Source: Lachnospiraceae bacterium | GTDB lineage: Bacteria; Bacillota; Clostridia; Lachnospirales; Lachnospiraceae | Direction of reading: 5' to 3' | NCBI GenBank assembly: GCA_015057205.1 | Contig: SVEW01000127.1 | Span: 1-6,420, forward strand | Length of the DNA stretch: 6,420 bases | In this document: positions 6,405 to 6,420 of the stretch, piece by piece | How the letters are laid out: each line of letters opens with the position of its first letter | How positions within the stretch are numbered: the stretch's first letter is position 1 | Program-made: the position numbers and the translations under genes | Notes under the pieces: model-generated | What the model was told of the DNA's origin: nothing | Databases searched by the model: none | The model's input: the letters and a program-made list of their open reading frames with translations, nothing else

Positions 6405-6420
6405 AATACATATTTACTAA

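Noticed and set aside
6389..6406. TTG 6406 as start of the binding protein (381 aa)
   Set aside because: The GGAGG ribosome site overlaps this codon and is well placed for ATG 6391, which also gives a normal lipoprotein signal peptide.

Overview
The window looks like a chromosomal segment of a low-to-moderate GC Gram-positive anaerobe, most likely a Clostridia member such as Lachnospiraceae. The basis is strong AGGAGG-type ribosome binding sites, a lipobox-anchored (not periplasmic) solute-binding protein, and a protein mix (U32-like Cys-rich protein, GLUG-repeat secreted protein, FmdE-family protein) familiar from gut Clostridia. This assignment is inference from sequence style; there is no rRNA or marker gene.

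Left part (1-920): a minus-strand gene runs off the left edge (238 codons visible from its ATG at 714). It encodes a cysteine-rich protein that I read as a conserved hypothetical related to the U32 peptidase-like group. A 206-bp intergenic region follows, with divergent promoters, both with extended -10 elements, and small inverted repeats at the start of the rightward transcript.

Centre (921-2841): one plus-strand gene of 622 codons with a signal peptide, a GLUG-type beta-helix repeat region, and a C-terminal domain that aligns by eye with ZinT/YodA, the zinc-binding domain also found at the end of streptococcal AdcA. It is followed by a clear intrinsic terminator. The beta-helix/ZinT fusion is the most unusual item here.

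Right part (2870-6391): a minus-strand four-gene operon transcribed right to left. The order is substrate-binding lipoprotein, FecCD-type permease, FecE-type ATPase and FmdE-family zinc-ribbon protein, with gaps of 6 nt, a 4-nt ATGA overlap and 16 nt. The first three form a complete type II (BtuCD-like) importer for a metal chelate or an oxyanion. The FmdE protein in the same transcript points towards molybdate/tungstate or another metal rather than a plain siderophore, but the sequence alone does not settle the substrate. The ZinT-fusion gene converges on this operon, so two apparently metal-related transcription units sit tail to tail.

Two start codons were moved from the longest possible reading frame: the ATPase to ATG 4169 (250 aa) and the binding protein to ATG 6391 (376 aa). 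In both cases a Shine-Dalgarno sequence lies just upstream of that ATG. No RNA genes, CRISPR arrays, insertion sequences or attachment sites were seen.
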